From assembly GCA_947683425.1 (NCBI GenBank), contig CANTUQ010000070.1, positions 1,576,001 to 1,640,000 of the forward strand: 64,000 bases of DNA. Reading direction: 5' to 3'. Position 1 is the first letter of the stretch. The number at the start of each line of letters is the position of its first letter. Position numbers and translations under genes: made by a program. Below the pieces are notes generated by a model that worked only from the letters and a program-made list of their open reading frames with translations, was not told the DNA's origin and did not search any database. This document shows, piece by piece, positions 46,492-57,700 of this stretch. The DNA comes from Excoecaria cochinchinensis. Lineage: Eukaryota; Streptophyta; Magnoliopsida; Malpighiales; Euphorbiaceae.

Positions 46492-46689
46492 CTGTAATGA
46501 TTTTAAACGGCTGCTTCACTAAATAGATTAGCTTTTTATTTCAAACATTTTTTTTTAAATTTTTGCTATAGCTAAGAAGGCTACGTACTTGTTCTGTCCA
46601 GTATAAGGTGTCTTCTGTCTCTGAGTTTTTGAGCTAATAATTAAACTACTAATCTTATACAGGATAAATAACTTTCCAATTCAGAGGTT

Positions 46690-46941
46690 AATGTCTTGCT
46701 ATCACTAAGACCCTCTGCAAACTTGGGACTGAAAAACCTGGTTCTGTGCTTGAGAACTTTGGGGCTCAGGCAGCTAAAGCAAAAGACACGGTTGCTTCTA
46801 AGGTGGCACCGGAGAGGCCTCATGGCACAAATGATCCCAGATCAATCCATGGTGCTTCTGCTAACAATATGTTCAGAATATGTTCTGACTTATGAGGATA
46901 AAGATGGAGACTGGATGCTTGTTGGTGATGTTCCATGGGAG
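46690..46941 (+). pseudogene. Captured, internally deleted fragment of an Aux/IAA gene
   Basis: The last 22 codons (46,873-46,941) encode SEYVLTYEDKDGDWMLVGDV and PWE, the end of the PB1 domain (domains III-IV) of Aux/IAA repressors of auxin signalling. GTAAGT follows, matching the intron position after VPWE in Aux/IAA genes. Upstream, in another frame, are GSVLENFGAQAAKAKDTVAS and APERPHGTNDPRS, like the variable region before domain II of IAA8/IAA9/IAA27-type proteins. The degron and most of PB1 between these parts are missing. A leading LSLRPSANLGLK precedes with another frame change. Retention of a splice donor shows the capture was from DNA. Confidence 0.8.
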
Positions 46942-48100
46942 TAAGTGCTGATCTCCATTATGCCATTTTGCTTGGTTTCTTAAGAATATTTAATATTCAT
47001 AAATTGTTGATAGATGAAGAGGAACAATAGTTCATTTATCTGAAGAAACCATTACAAGCTTATCAAAGGGTTGAGAATTTTGGTTGTGGCATCACTGAAG
47101 GAATTGATATGCAATATTGTTTTGCGCATCATAAATTGTTGGGACAAGTTTTATTTTTTTTTATTTTTTTAATTTCATTAGATAGCATTGGTAATCTTTT
47201 ATCTTGCCTTTTGTTTAAAAGTCATAAGCTAGGAAGACTACTGCGAATTTCTAAATCTGCCTGGTTCCTACATTCTGAACTCTAGTCTATTGCATTTGTA
47301 AATGTGTAACTGTTATATTCAAGGATATGCTAGGTTAATATATGGAACATTAGTAATGAAACTTTTGCCTTGCATTGGGAAGGGCTGCTCTCCTTGATCA
47401 TTCATTTAATTGGTGGAACTACTTTGGGGAATGCACAAAACTGACTATGATTTGTTAAATCTTAATCTCTTCCCTTTGAATCAATCGAAAATACATGTCC
47501 TAAGATATAACTACGGAATTAATCCGATTGCTAGGATTTTAGATTTTTCTTGGCTGATTATGATTTGTTAGTAAATAAAATTTAATTTTATTATCCAATT
47601 AATTTGATTGTGGGCTGATTCAGTCACTTGGTGTGTGCATTAATTGTACAAGTTTTCTATTTGCAATTATTGTTTGCTATTGTTTCAAGCATTTGGAGCA
47701 TGTAATATTCTTGTGTCATACTATTATATTGTTCTTGTTCTAATGTTTTGCATATAGTTGAGTATTTTTTTATCTAATATATGATTTTTTTTTTGTAGGA
47801 ACGGGATGCATATTTTGAAGTTTCAACAAAGTTTATTTCTGAATTATAGATTAGAATATTTTAATTTTTTTTTACATTAAGCAATATCTTTTCATTTAAT
47901 TGATCTTTTGTTTAAATAAATACTTTATATTAGTTGATTGACAATTTCCTTTATGAAGTTAATTGATTGTATAACATTTAATTTAAATAGTGTCATTTTA
48001 ACACAACGCATATATGAGAAGTATATTTGTCATAATTTGTCGTTTATTAGTTCATAAATGACTACATAATGTTTACAATTACGATATTAATATTGTAATA
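46942..48100. other. CACTA interior without recognised genes
   Basis: Intron-like AT-rich sequence after the Aux/IAA donor site. An acceptor-like TTTTTTTTTGTAG at about 47,790 is followed by a short frame ERDAYFEVSTKFISEL that matches nothing known to me. Confidence 0.4.
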
Positions 48101-48919
48101 AAAAATATAATTTAATGACAATAAAAAATTGTCACTAAAATTATATTTTGTGACAATTATTTTTGTCCGTATTTATGTCACTAATTTATAAAATAATATG
48201 ACGATTTATATTCATCATTAATAAATATTAATTTAATGACGTAATTATTTTTCGTCACTTAAAGTATTAGATTTAATGACGACATTAAATATTTTATGAC
48301 GAAAATTATATTTATTTGTGACGATAATTACGTAACCAATACTTAATGGTTTTAACTAGAAGCAGAGTTTCGTCATTAAAAATATTTAATTTGTGACGAA
48401 TTTTAAATTTGTCACAAAAAATGCCAATTTTTTGTGACGATAAACAATATAATGTGACGAAATATAATTTTATTTATGACATAATTTTTGTCATGAAAAG
48501 TAAGAACTAAAGATGACGATAATCATTTTCGTCACAAAAAATGATATTACGGTGACAAAAAAGTAAATTGTCACGTAAACTTTTATGTTACGCGCCTACC
48601 GTTACGTTGTCTGTGACGATAAAAATTCGTCACCTTATTTTTTCAGCGACGAAAAATGAATTTTTTATGACAATTTTTTGCATCATAAAAGGTGTAATTT
48701 CTTGTAGTGAATATTCAAATAATTTCTTTGTATTCTGTAGAGACTCCGTAATTTAATTTGTCATGTATTTGGATTATGAACTTTAGCACTTTTGCTTATT
48801 GAGGACTTTTTATGAATTGAACAATTTAGATAGTTTTGATAGTTCAATAAGGCTAGCATGAACTATTATTTAGGTAGTTTATGCGCCGGTCAGGATCGAA
48901 TTTGGATCGTGACAATTCT

Positions 48920-49989
48920 CCTTTTTATAATAAAATCCCAGTGATTCTAAAATTCTCTACAAGCCCAATAACCATTATCTTGGACCCACTTTACATTAGA
49001 ATCAACACAAGTAATATGGATCACACCTTTATGATTATTAAAATTTATCTAACATAATACTCATAACAAATATTCAACATAAATATAATAACAAATAGAT
49101 CTGGTGAACATATCAGATTGAATTTAAATGGATTAGATCATAAATGGATCATGTCACAAACACGGAGGAATCTGGATAAAGAATTCCTAGTATAGGGGTA
49201 CCATATATGCTTGCTTATGTATAGTTAGCACGGGCTTTGTTTATCTAATTGTTACTCCATCTACATGACATCTTTAATTTTTTGTGGTTGTGGAGCTCGC
49301 AACTAATTTTTAATATCCCTTAATTAACTATTCACTGTCTATTAGGGAGTATTAAAATGTCTAGCTATTAGACCTGCCAATGGAGCGTGTTTGGATTTGT
49401 GTTAATTCTTTTCGATTCAAGTTTTTTTGGGTCATTTTTAGGTCGGATTACTTTTCTTATGGGCGGATTGGATCAAGTCACGAGTCGTAATTATAATTGA
49501 AAAATCAGACCAAAAATTGAATCAGGCCATACCATATTGGATAGACCAAAAATTGAATCGAACTAGATAAAAAATAATTTGATATATTTGGTTCGATTTT
49601 GAAATAAAAATTCAGTTATATCTATTCGATTTTCAATATAAAACCAAATCGATCAAATTATTAATAAGGTTACATCATTTTAATATTGAAACTACAAGGC
49701 CGATGGTAATAAAGATAAAGTGATACAAAAAAGATACAAGATGAGTGAGATGAGTAATAGAGAAGAGAAGAAAAAATCGAGAGGTTAAAAATTTAGAATT
49801 TTATATATATACACACGTTGTATTGAACGTGATGAATTTCTATCTAAATTTTTTTCTTTTTTCTTTTATTTTTTACTTATTGCTTAAAATTTAAATAATT
49901 AGCATCTTTTTTTCAATTAAATTTAATTTTTATATAAAAATTGATATGTAAATATTAATAAAATAATATAGTGCTAATATAATAAACGT
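48920..49989. other. No gene recognised
   Basis: AT-rich. Around 49,370-49,680 there are AATTGAATC/GATTCAA and CCAAATCGAT words resembling a decayed TIR element, without provable ends. Confidence 0.4.
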
Positions 49990-50013
49990 ACATTATATAT
50001 ATATATATATATC

Positions 50014-50893
50014 AGCTCGGCTATGCTTGGGTTAGAGCTTCTCTTCATGCCTGCAAAAATACGAATAATAAGAAACAAATCAGAACCTAAGAAATAGAAG
50101 TGAAGTTTACCCTTTTTCTTGGAGCTCAGTTTTGGAGGTGGTGGAGGTATGCCGTACTGGAGTTTTAAGTTTATATTGACCTTCTTTGCCACCAGTTCCC
50201 TCCACCGAGCCAGAGTTCGCTCCTCTTCATCATTGAGCAGTGGAGGCAAGTCATTTCTATTCACAAACTAACCCCATTATGTTCGGAAGGGGAAGTCCGA
50301 TTCACTTTCTATAACGAAAAACCAGTCCTTCCACTGCTTCAGAGACCCGGGATTCCCCTCAAATACCCCGTATCCAGGATGGGTTTATATGTAGTTATGA
50401 TCTTCCCCGTTAGCCCGGAGCCTGACCTTGTGGGTAGCTCGGATGAGCCAGACAGTGAGGTCTATATTGTGCTTGGCAGACCATATTTATAACGCTGAGA
50501 GAGTGCACTAAGCATTGGGATGCAACTAACCAATCGTCATATCATAGAAATTCAGAAATTCAAGCTCGAAAACCATCAGTGGAAGATTCACTCCGGCTTC
50601 GAAGTTTGCTTCATAGACGACTATTGTCTTTTTTCCCTGGAATTGGTGTTGGCCCTTAGCGAGGCTGGAACAACACGCATCTTGTACTCATAAGGAATAC
50701 CAAGCTTTTTTCTCAGTGCAAACATATCGCCGGGCCGCAGGACGGAGCTTATGCTCCCTACCCTGGGAAACCTCCAAGGTTCCTTCCTTCCTTCCTGCCT
50801 TCGCTGGCTGATGCTGGGGGAATCGGGGTGACTCTGAGCAGTAAGGCCTTCCTCTGCCCTCACTCTTTCAGCAGAGCTCTCAGAAGCACTCAT
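50014..50893 (-). pseudogene. Antisense gene of the second Tat element (truncated, decayed)
   Basis: ATG at 50,893. SSAERVRAEEGLTAQ, then WRFPRVGSISSVLRPGDMFA correspond to the start of the gene at 31,525. KKTIVVYEANFEAGVNLPL, LTVWLIRATHKVRL and DLPPLLNDEEERTLARWREL follow with frame changes, matching block by block. An intron at about 50,112-50,043 precedes GMKRSSNPSIAEL, where the copy is cut by the TA tract. A stop (TAA) after DHNYI occupies the same codon as the TAG after DHNYV in the other copy. Confidence 0.8.
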
Positions 50894-51147
50894 TGTAGAA
50901 AGAGATGAAGAAAAAAATGGTACAAACCTGAAAATCTCAAGAAAGGCTTCGAAGTGAATCTGGATAAAGCTAAATTTGAAGATGCTTGAAAATGATCGCT
51001 TGCGAGAGCAACAAAATCTGAGGAAATACGGATCTAAAAATGCAAATCTGGAATAGAGAGGCAGGAAAGAGGGAAAAGCCAGAGAGATGAATAATAAAAC
51101 TGGAAATCAAAAGCGTGAAAGAGAAGTAAAATCCCTAAAATGAAATG

Positions 51148-51156
51148 AAATATATA
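51148..51156 (-). promoter_or_regulatory. TATA box of the second antisense gene
   Basis: Minus strand CCTATATATTTC lies about 255 bp upstream of the ATG at 50,893, the same arrangement as in the first Tat element. Confidence 0.5.
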
Positions 51157-51409
51157 GGCCAGGTGATCCAGTAGATAAGTGACAAGTGGCAAATGTTGAA
51201 TTATTGTATCAGGGGTCATTAAGGCATGCACGGGTATCAAAGCCTCACAATAATGGCATGTAACTGCCCTAGCCGTCATTTTGCATGGAACGAGGCATTT
51301 TTCACATGAAATGAGGTGTTGTCCTTTCCGTTTTTAATGCCTCACGCGCCGGACGAATAACTTTTTGAATTTTTTGGTTTACCGCCTAAATGATATAAAT
51401 GTCATATAC

Positions 51410-51425
51410 TTGGAGGGGGGACTTA
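51410..51425 (+). other. Polypurine tract of the second Tat element
   Basis: TTGGAGGGGGGACTTA directly before the LTR start TGATAACCGG. Confidence 0.8.
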
Positions 51426-52016
51426 TGATAACCGGACACCCTACAAGGAGTTTGGCCTTGTCATGTTTAACGAATTCGGTTTTGTCCTGCCCTTGAGCTC
51501 GAACAGCTGAGCTAATATGAAATCTCTCAATAACAGTTCGGTATCATCCATAAGTTCGGAAAGGGCTCGTCCCTCGGAATCATCAGGATTGTTGGGACCC
51601 TTCGAGGACTTCCATTACCTTATAACGCGTTTTCTGCGTGATCATCCTTATTTGATCAACTATTCAACCTTATCCAAATGGGAATTATCCTTATCTGATT
51701 AAGAGGTATTCTTATCTATTCAGAATCCGAGTCCTACTCCAGTTAGGACTCTCAGCTCCATCTTCCAGCTCTAGCTCTATTTGGAATACCTATTCCACAC
51801 AGAAAAAGATTCCTACTCCAACACTGACTCCTGACTCTATAAAAGGGAGAATCCAGGTATGTTTTTTTCTTGATTCTTTTACAACTTTTTACACCATATT
51901 ATCGTCAATCTTCCTGACTTGACCGTCAGAGTATCCTAGATCGTAAACCCACTAGAATTCTTTATTTTCAGGTGACTGATTCAAGTTGCCAGCTTAAGAA
52001 TTTTTGACAGTCATCA
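51426..52016 (+). repeat. 3' LTR of the second Tat element
   Basis: 591 bp from TGATAACCGGACACC to TGACAGTCATCA. It contains a TATA box TATAAAAG at 51,838-51,845 followed by a plausible transcription start region. Only its first about 20 bp clearly match the LTR of the first Tat element. Confidence 0.75.
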
Positions 52017-52497
52017 TTCTTCTTTTGGTGTTTGAAAGCGAGAAAGGAAATCCAACTTTTTGGCATCATATGCATTTAAATATTTGGAACAAATATTTCC
52101 ATGATTAGAAAGATGTGTAACAACATTATGGATTAGAATGATGATTATTGATTTATAATTTTCAATCTATTGTCATGCCTAGGAGCTTTAATTGCGCAAC
52201 TATTTGAGTTTGAAATCTTTCCATGTGAGAGAAAAATAATTTGAATATGCTTTAATTTGTCTTTTGAATTTTATGAAATATTGACAATTTTTTTTACCAA
52301 CCAAAGATACTTTCCTTTTGGTTCATTATTTTAGATTATATTCCTAGGTGGAGGATAATTCAAATATGCATGATTGGACTTGCTACGAGCACCATAATCA
52401 AAAAGGACAATATCAGAGAACCTCACAAATTGAAAGCACAAAAACATAAAAGAGAAGCTTAAAATTGAAATTTTTGAGACTTGATAGAATAGATAGC
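52017..52497. other. No gene recognised
   Basis: AT-rich flank of the second Tat element and of the Ogre-like solo LTR. No domain or repeat end is seen. Confidence 0.5.
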
Positions 52498-52502
52498 ATT
52501 GG

Positions 52503-53884
52503 TGTAGACACTGGGTCCTGAAACAGCCCAGATTAGAAGTTACCCAATGATGAAATTAACGCCTTTTTACAAGTAAAAATGTTGAAAGTTATGATTTTCT
52601 TGTCAAATTTATATTTTAAAAATAGAAAATATAAAAATATAAAAACTAAAAATAAAAATAAAAATAAAAAAGGAGTTTGAAAATTATAATATTTTAGTCA
52701 AAATTGTTTCTTTTAAAAAAAGAAAAATTCGGTCCACTTACGTGTTATTTATTTTTCTTGTGAGTTTATTTATCTCTATTGAATCTGGGGTGCTAAGAAA
52801 GGGAGCCCACTAAGATGATTCGGGGATGCCAATTTGATTTTTTTTTTTACCCTATTTTCTTTTAGTTTATTTTTTTTTCAATTTATTGTGAATATTATTT
52901 TGAGCCTGCTAATGTAAAAATGGCTAAAGATTTCTACAAATAAATGGGATTTTCCTAAATAAAATAGGACCAATGTCCTGATTGTTGTCCAAACAAAATA
53001 GATATTTTAATATTATTTTTCTCTAAATATACATGCAAAAACCAATATTTTCATCCTTAATCGAATATCCCACTTTGTGTATATTTTCCTTTTTTGCTCA
53101 TTTATAATAGGGGTTATATTCCGCCCCTAGTTTTTTGTAAGCTATTGTATTTTTTATTTACTTTATTTTGAGCTTACTTTATTTAATGCTTGCATTATAT
53201 GATTGGTCTGATACTTTAATTATTGCATTGAACTGAATGAGAAAATAGGATAAAAGATTAAATTCAAAACTCAATTATAATTTAATCGATATATGAATAA
53301 ATGGGAAGTCCCGAACTCTCTCTGATATTAGGCTTAACGAGATTAGATAAATCTTTCCAATGTTCTATTGGAGAGTGAATTCCAAAATATCTCTTATTGC
53401 CCAAAATAGGCTTAAGTTGTATTTTCTTAGGCTCCATGAGGTTAGATGAATATTTCCAATATTCCATTGGAAAAGAAATTTTAAAATATCTCTGGCTTGG
53501 CCAAAATAAACATATATGCATCGTCTTAGGTTTCATGATATTAGATGAATATTTCCAATGTTATATTGGAAAATGATTCCAAAATATCTCTGATTACCCA
53601 AAATATCTCTAACTTGCCCAAAATAGATGAATGTTTGCAATGTTCGCAATGTTCTATTGGAAGAGGATTTTAAAATATCTCTGATTGCTCAAAATAGACG
53701 CACATGCGCTGTCTTAGGCTTAGTGAGATTAGACAACATTTTTCAATATTTTATTCGGTGGCGATTCCAAAATATCTGTTTGTTGCCCAAAATAGACGCC
53801 CTTTTAATATTTACAAGTTATGAACCTCTCTTAAATACCCTAAAAGCAGATTTTCGGAGCCTCCGGGGTTCAACGCACGTCACA
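52503..53884 (+). mobile_element. Ogre-like solo LTR with exact target duplication
   Basis: Starts TGTAGACACTGGGTCC and ends AACGCACGTCACA, the termini of the Ogre-like LTRs in this window, but in plus orientation. It is flanked by ATTGG on both sides (52,498-52,502 and 53,885-53,889). No PBS or polypurine tract adjoins it, so recombination between two LTRs likely removed the interior. It lacks the AAT microsatellite and the GC island, and is shorter (1,382 bp) than the others. Confidence 0.93.
53325..53800 (+). repeat. Four to five tandem units of about 100-120 bp in the solo LTR
   Basis: Each unit holds TTAG-GAGATTAGAT-AAT-TTTCCAATGTT, CTATTGGA, TTCCAAAATATCTCTGATTG and CCCAAAATAGA with variation. 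The LTRs at 7.4 and 18.0 kb have only about two such units (ACATTTTGGAATC...CCCA-TAGAACATTGG). Confidence 0.85.
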
Positions 53885-53889
53885 ATTGG

Positions 53890-54797
53890 GTGCAAGGGGC
53901 TATTTATGACTCAGAATAATATCTTAGTGAAAAAAAAATAAAGCAGAAAAATACTCATTTTTGGAAAATGCCACAAGATGGACATTAATTCTTTCAAATT
54001 GCTAGAAACTCAAGACTGTCTTGTGAATAATTTTCTATGTCCATCTTGGTTGGTTGTAGCTGAATCTTTTTTTTAAGCATTAATAACATCTTTTGTCAGA
54101 TATTATTTTTCTCATGACATTTGTTATTTAGAATATGTTTATTGCTAGATTGGTATTACATACAGTGGTGGGAAGGACTAAAAGCTATTTGAAACCATTT
54201 TTACTGGGATCATGAAAAAAAAGAATCAATTTTGATATTTGTTGACCTATGTGACATCTTCAAGCATATTGAGACATGATATTATCAAAATTCTCCAATA
54301 AGTTTGTCTTATTATATTTTATTTCATTTTTCTGTATAAATGTAAAGAATGATAGCTCTAGAAATATCACTTAAAGAAAATGTAGGATGGAAGAAGCTAA
54401 TCAAAAGAGTTCATACACTGAGGAATCCTCAATATCAGGTTATACATCAGCTAAATTATTTCCCTTCAGCTCACGATTTTTTGATGCAAAGGTTTCATGT
54501 TATTTTTATGTTTCAGTTATGTTACATTGACCCGGGAGTAGCAAGTGGGGAGGAGATGGAGAAGCTCAATACAATGGATAGTACCTTTATTGAATTTTTG
54601 AGGAAATATTTCAAGTTTTTCTGCATTGTCCCTTATCATTTTTCATTATGTACATAAGCCTCATAGCTTCTCTTTCAATGATATTAAGTCCCTGTCCATT
54701 ACTAAATCATTTGAGAAAACATGATATGGTGGTCTACCGGACAAATCCTCATATGTATTCATCTTAAAGCTAACTTCTATGGTTGGAAATGCTCATA
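53890..54797. other. Downstream flank of the ABCB gene, including its likely 3' UTR
   Basis: No independent gene is supported. A minus-strand AATAAA (plus-strand 54,586-54,591) about 207 bp past the ABCB stop could be its polyadenylation signal. A plus-strand open frame of 102 codons (54,349-54,657) has no recognised domain. Confidence 0.45.
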
Positions 54798-57700
54798 CTA
54801 ATTTTTTGCCAAGTTTTGAATCTGGTATAACCTAGAATATATGCCTTCAGGCATTTTGACTAGAGTTGAGTGAGAACCTGTTTCCACAACCTGACCTTTG
54901 TCCATAACAATGATCGTATCTGAGTTTTGTATAGTGGAAAGTCTGTGTGCAACTGTAATCTGTGTGGTTTTGGACAAGGAACTTCTATTGCTGTTGAGAT
55001 TTATTGATTCTAGGGCACTCACTATAGATCTTTCAGACTCAGCATCCAAGGCACTCGTTGCTTCATCAAGCAGCAAAATTCCAGGCCTCTTTAATAGAGC
55101 CCTAGCAATTGCTATTCGTTGCTTTTGTCCTCCTGAAAGTTGGGAGCCCTTCTCCCCGACGACTGTGTCATATCCATCAGGCAAGGTACTTATAAACTCA
55201 TGGATGTTAGCTTCTCTTGATACTTTAACAATTTCTGCTTCAGAAGCCCCCTCATTACCATATGCGATGTTGCTCCGAATTGATGAACCGAAAAGAATTG
55301 GCTCTTGTTGCACCAGTCCTATATGTTTCCTCAACATTCTTAGATTATATTGTTTGATGTTCTTCCAATCAATTAGCACCCTTCCTTCTGCAGGATCATA
55401 GAATCTGAGAATAAGGCCTAAAATTGAGGATTTTCCTGCTCCACTTGGCCCAACCAGAGCTACCTTTACCCCAGCTTCAATTTGTAAACTGAAGTTGTTG
55501 AGAACAGTCACCTCTGGTCTTAGTGGGTAACTAAATTTGACATTTTGAAACTCTATGCTCCCTATTATCCTCTCGAGCTGTGAACTTTTACTCGCATCTG
55601 GTTCTATTTCAGTTTCCCTATCTAGAGTTTCAAATGCTGGAGTTAATACACTGATGGCAGATATGACAGTAGGGATCAATGTCCATAATTCTGTGATTGA
55701 AGGTACGGTTAGAGAGAAAATCTGGTATGATCTTATTCCATCTTCAAAAGTTGATTGTTCTCTTTGGACTAAACGTGTTGTGTACCACAGGGCAACAGCA
55801 TGTGCAATGTTCCATAAACAAAGGGAGACACCTTGAATTAGCCCAAACTTAATACTTTTTTTCCTGCTCATCCTCATTGGTGTTTTCAGGCATGTTTTGG
55901 CCTTCTTGATGATTTGCTCTTCGTAACAAAAAGATGCAATGGTTCTAATGTTGGATGCAGACTCAGAAGCAAGTGCAACAAGTTTGTAATGTGCAGTAGC
56001 TGAGTCACCTGAAAATCCTTTGGCAAACTTTGCTTGAATTAGTCCACCTATGAAATGGCAAGGCATCACTGCCCAAGCTACCAAACCCATTCTCCAGTCT
56101 ACAACCATGCTAACAATTGTTGCAATTAATATGGAGGAGATGCATTGAACGATAACAGACATGCGGTCAGAAATAATTATTTTGACCATGGAGGTGTCAT
56201 GAATGATCCTTGAAGTAAGCGAACCAACATTGTTCTCAGGTTTTTCAAACCATGCTATTTCATTGCGAAGCACACCTGCAAAGAATTAGGTATTAGAGTG
56301 CATTTTTATAGTTTACTATGATCAGTTCATGCAATTGTTGGCATTCAATCTGACTAACTCACATCATGAAAATAAAATGTAAGGTAATAATCCTCATACT
56401 AAGGGAGATTATGACCTGAATACAATGCTTGTCTGAGATTTGTCATGGCCTTCTCTCCAACTACTCCGAAGAAGTAATGTTGCAAGGTATGAGTTAACAG
56501 TGACAGTAGTCCAATTAGAGCAAAAATCATTGAATACCATCCAACTTTCTGCTTTGCATCTTTTTTGTAGTATGCTACTCCTACTGTTATGATAAAGAAC
56601 CCAAAAACAGGTTTTGATATGCCTGAAAAAGCAGCTGCAAATGAGCCTAATGCAGTTCTCAAGAGCTCTCTCTTTTTCAAGCCAAACCAAATTCTGAAGA
56701 AAATAGCTGACTTTGTTCTCTCATTTTCTTTCTTTTTCTGTTCCTCATGCTTTGAAGTCAGGTTTGAATGTGTGCTGCTATCAACAACTATTTTGTGATA
56801 TTCAGTTTTCTCTAGTGCAACTTCTTGATTGGTACTTACATGCTCTTCACAAGGTGCATTTCTGTCGTCAAATCCATTTAATAAGGTTATAGAAAATTCT
56901 TACTGTTTACAGGACATTTAAGGAATAGAAGCTTAAGTGTGATCAAACCTGGAATCACTAATTGTGCTGATGTTTTGCATGCTAAATAAATTATTGTAGA
57001 ATTCGCTGGTAGTTAGCAAGCTATTGTGGTTTCCTGTCTCCGTAATTTGCCCTTTCTCCACAACTGCTATAATATCTGCATTTACAATAGTTGACAACCT
57101 GTGTGCAATCAGGATGACTGTCCTCCCTTCCATTGCCCTTTCTAGGGCATCCTGAACCAGCCTCTCAGATTCTGAATCAAGTGCACTTGTGGCCTCATCA
57201 AGCAAAAGAATTGGAGGATTTTTAAGAATAGCTCTTGCTATAGCAATTCTCTGTTTTTGTCCTCCTGATAGTTGGACTCCCCTTTCACCAACCTGAATAT
57301 CAGTTTTGCAACAGAAGACATCTGAATTATAATTGACGTTTCATCTGTGAGTGGGCAAAAAAATTTTCATGAACAACCTATTTCCTATTTCTTTTTTTCA
57401 TTTTCTTTTTTTTTTCTTTTTTTTTTTTCCCCTATGCTTTTCTTGAAACACATGCTTTTATATGCCTTTTCTGTTCACCTATTAAATGCATTTTTAAGAT
57501 TTAACCAAGATTGATTACATAATACGTTAATTTAAGTTCAGTTCTTAGTTATGCAACATGGTTAAGCTCTTAAAATAGTGGACTAGCAGACAAGTAAATT
57601 TAGCACAGATGAATCACCTCTGTGAAGTACTGATTCGGAAGTCGTGAAATGAATGAGTGTGCATTTGCCATCATTGCTGCATCTTGGATCTGTTTATCAT

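Larger units (their letters stand above)
44312..48709. mobile_element. Non-autonomous CACTA transposon carrying host gene fragments
   Basis: Terminal inverted repeats CACTACAAGAAATT (44,312) and its complement ending at 48,709, with the 3-bp duplication AAT on both sides (44,309-44,311 and 48,710-48,712). This is diagnostic of the CACTA (En/Spm) superfamily. Both ends hold dense subterminal repeats of GTGACGAAAT/ATTTCGTCAC (44,325 to about 45,100 and about 48,110-48,690). No transposase frame is present in the 4.4 kb. The inner 45.5-47.0 kb is less AT-rich, with exon-like pieces of a ZRK pseudokinase and an Aux/IAA gene. Confidence 0.93.
41758..48914 (+). mobile_element. Probable solo LTR (Ty3/gypsy) interrupted by a CACTA element
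   Basis: Candidate ends are TGAAAAGAAGAAG and GGATCGTGACA, flanked by the direct repeat ATTCT (41,753-41,757 and 48,915-48,919). No PBS follows. Without the CACTA element and its duplication the LTR is about 2,756 bp. Inside are GGTGTGGAGTATCACCAC near 43,945 and GCGCCGGTCAGGATCG near the end, a style common in chromovirus LTRs. The 5-bp match was found by searching an AT-rich region, so it could be fortuitous. Confidence 0.4.
49990..52016 (+). mobile_element. 3' end of a second Tat element (5' part missing)
   Basis: In plus orientation: antisense gene (minus strand), polypurine tract, 3' LTR. The break on the left falls in a (TA)n tract at 49,994-50,013, in the middle of exon 2 of the antisense gene. 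The gene, intron position, polypurine tract and LTR start match the element at 30.5-39.9 kb, which is in the opposite orientation. LTR sequences have diverged too far to be recent copies of each other. Confidence 0.85.

Noticed and set aside
54349..54657. 102-codon plus-strand frame downstream of the ABCB gene.
   Set aside because: No recognisable domain or splice context; it lies in the likely 3' UTR of ABCB.
54898..55401. 167-codon plus-strand frame.
   Set aside because: Shadow of the second nucleotide-binding domain of the ABCB gene.
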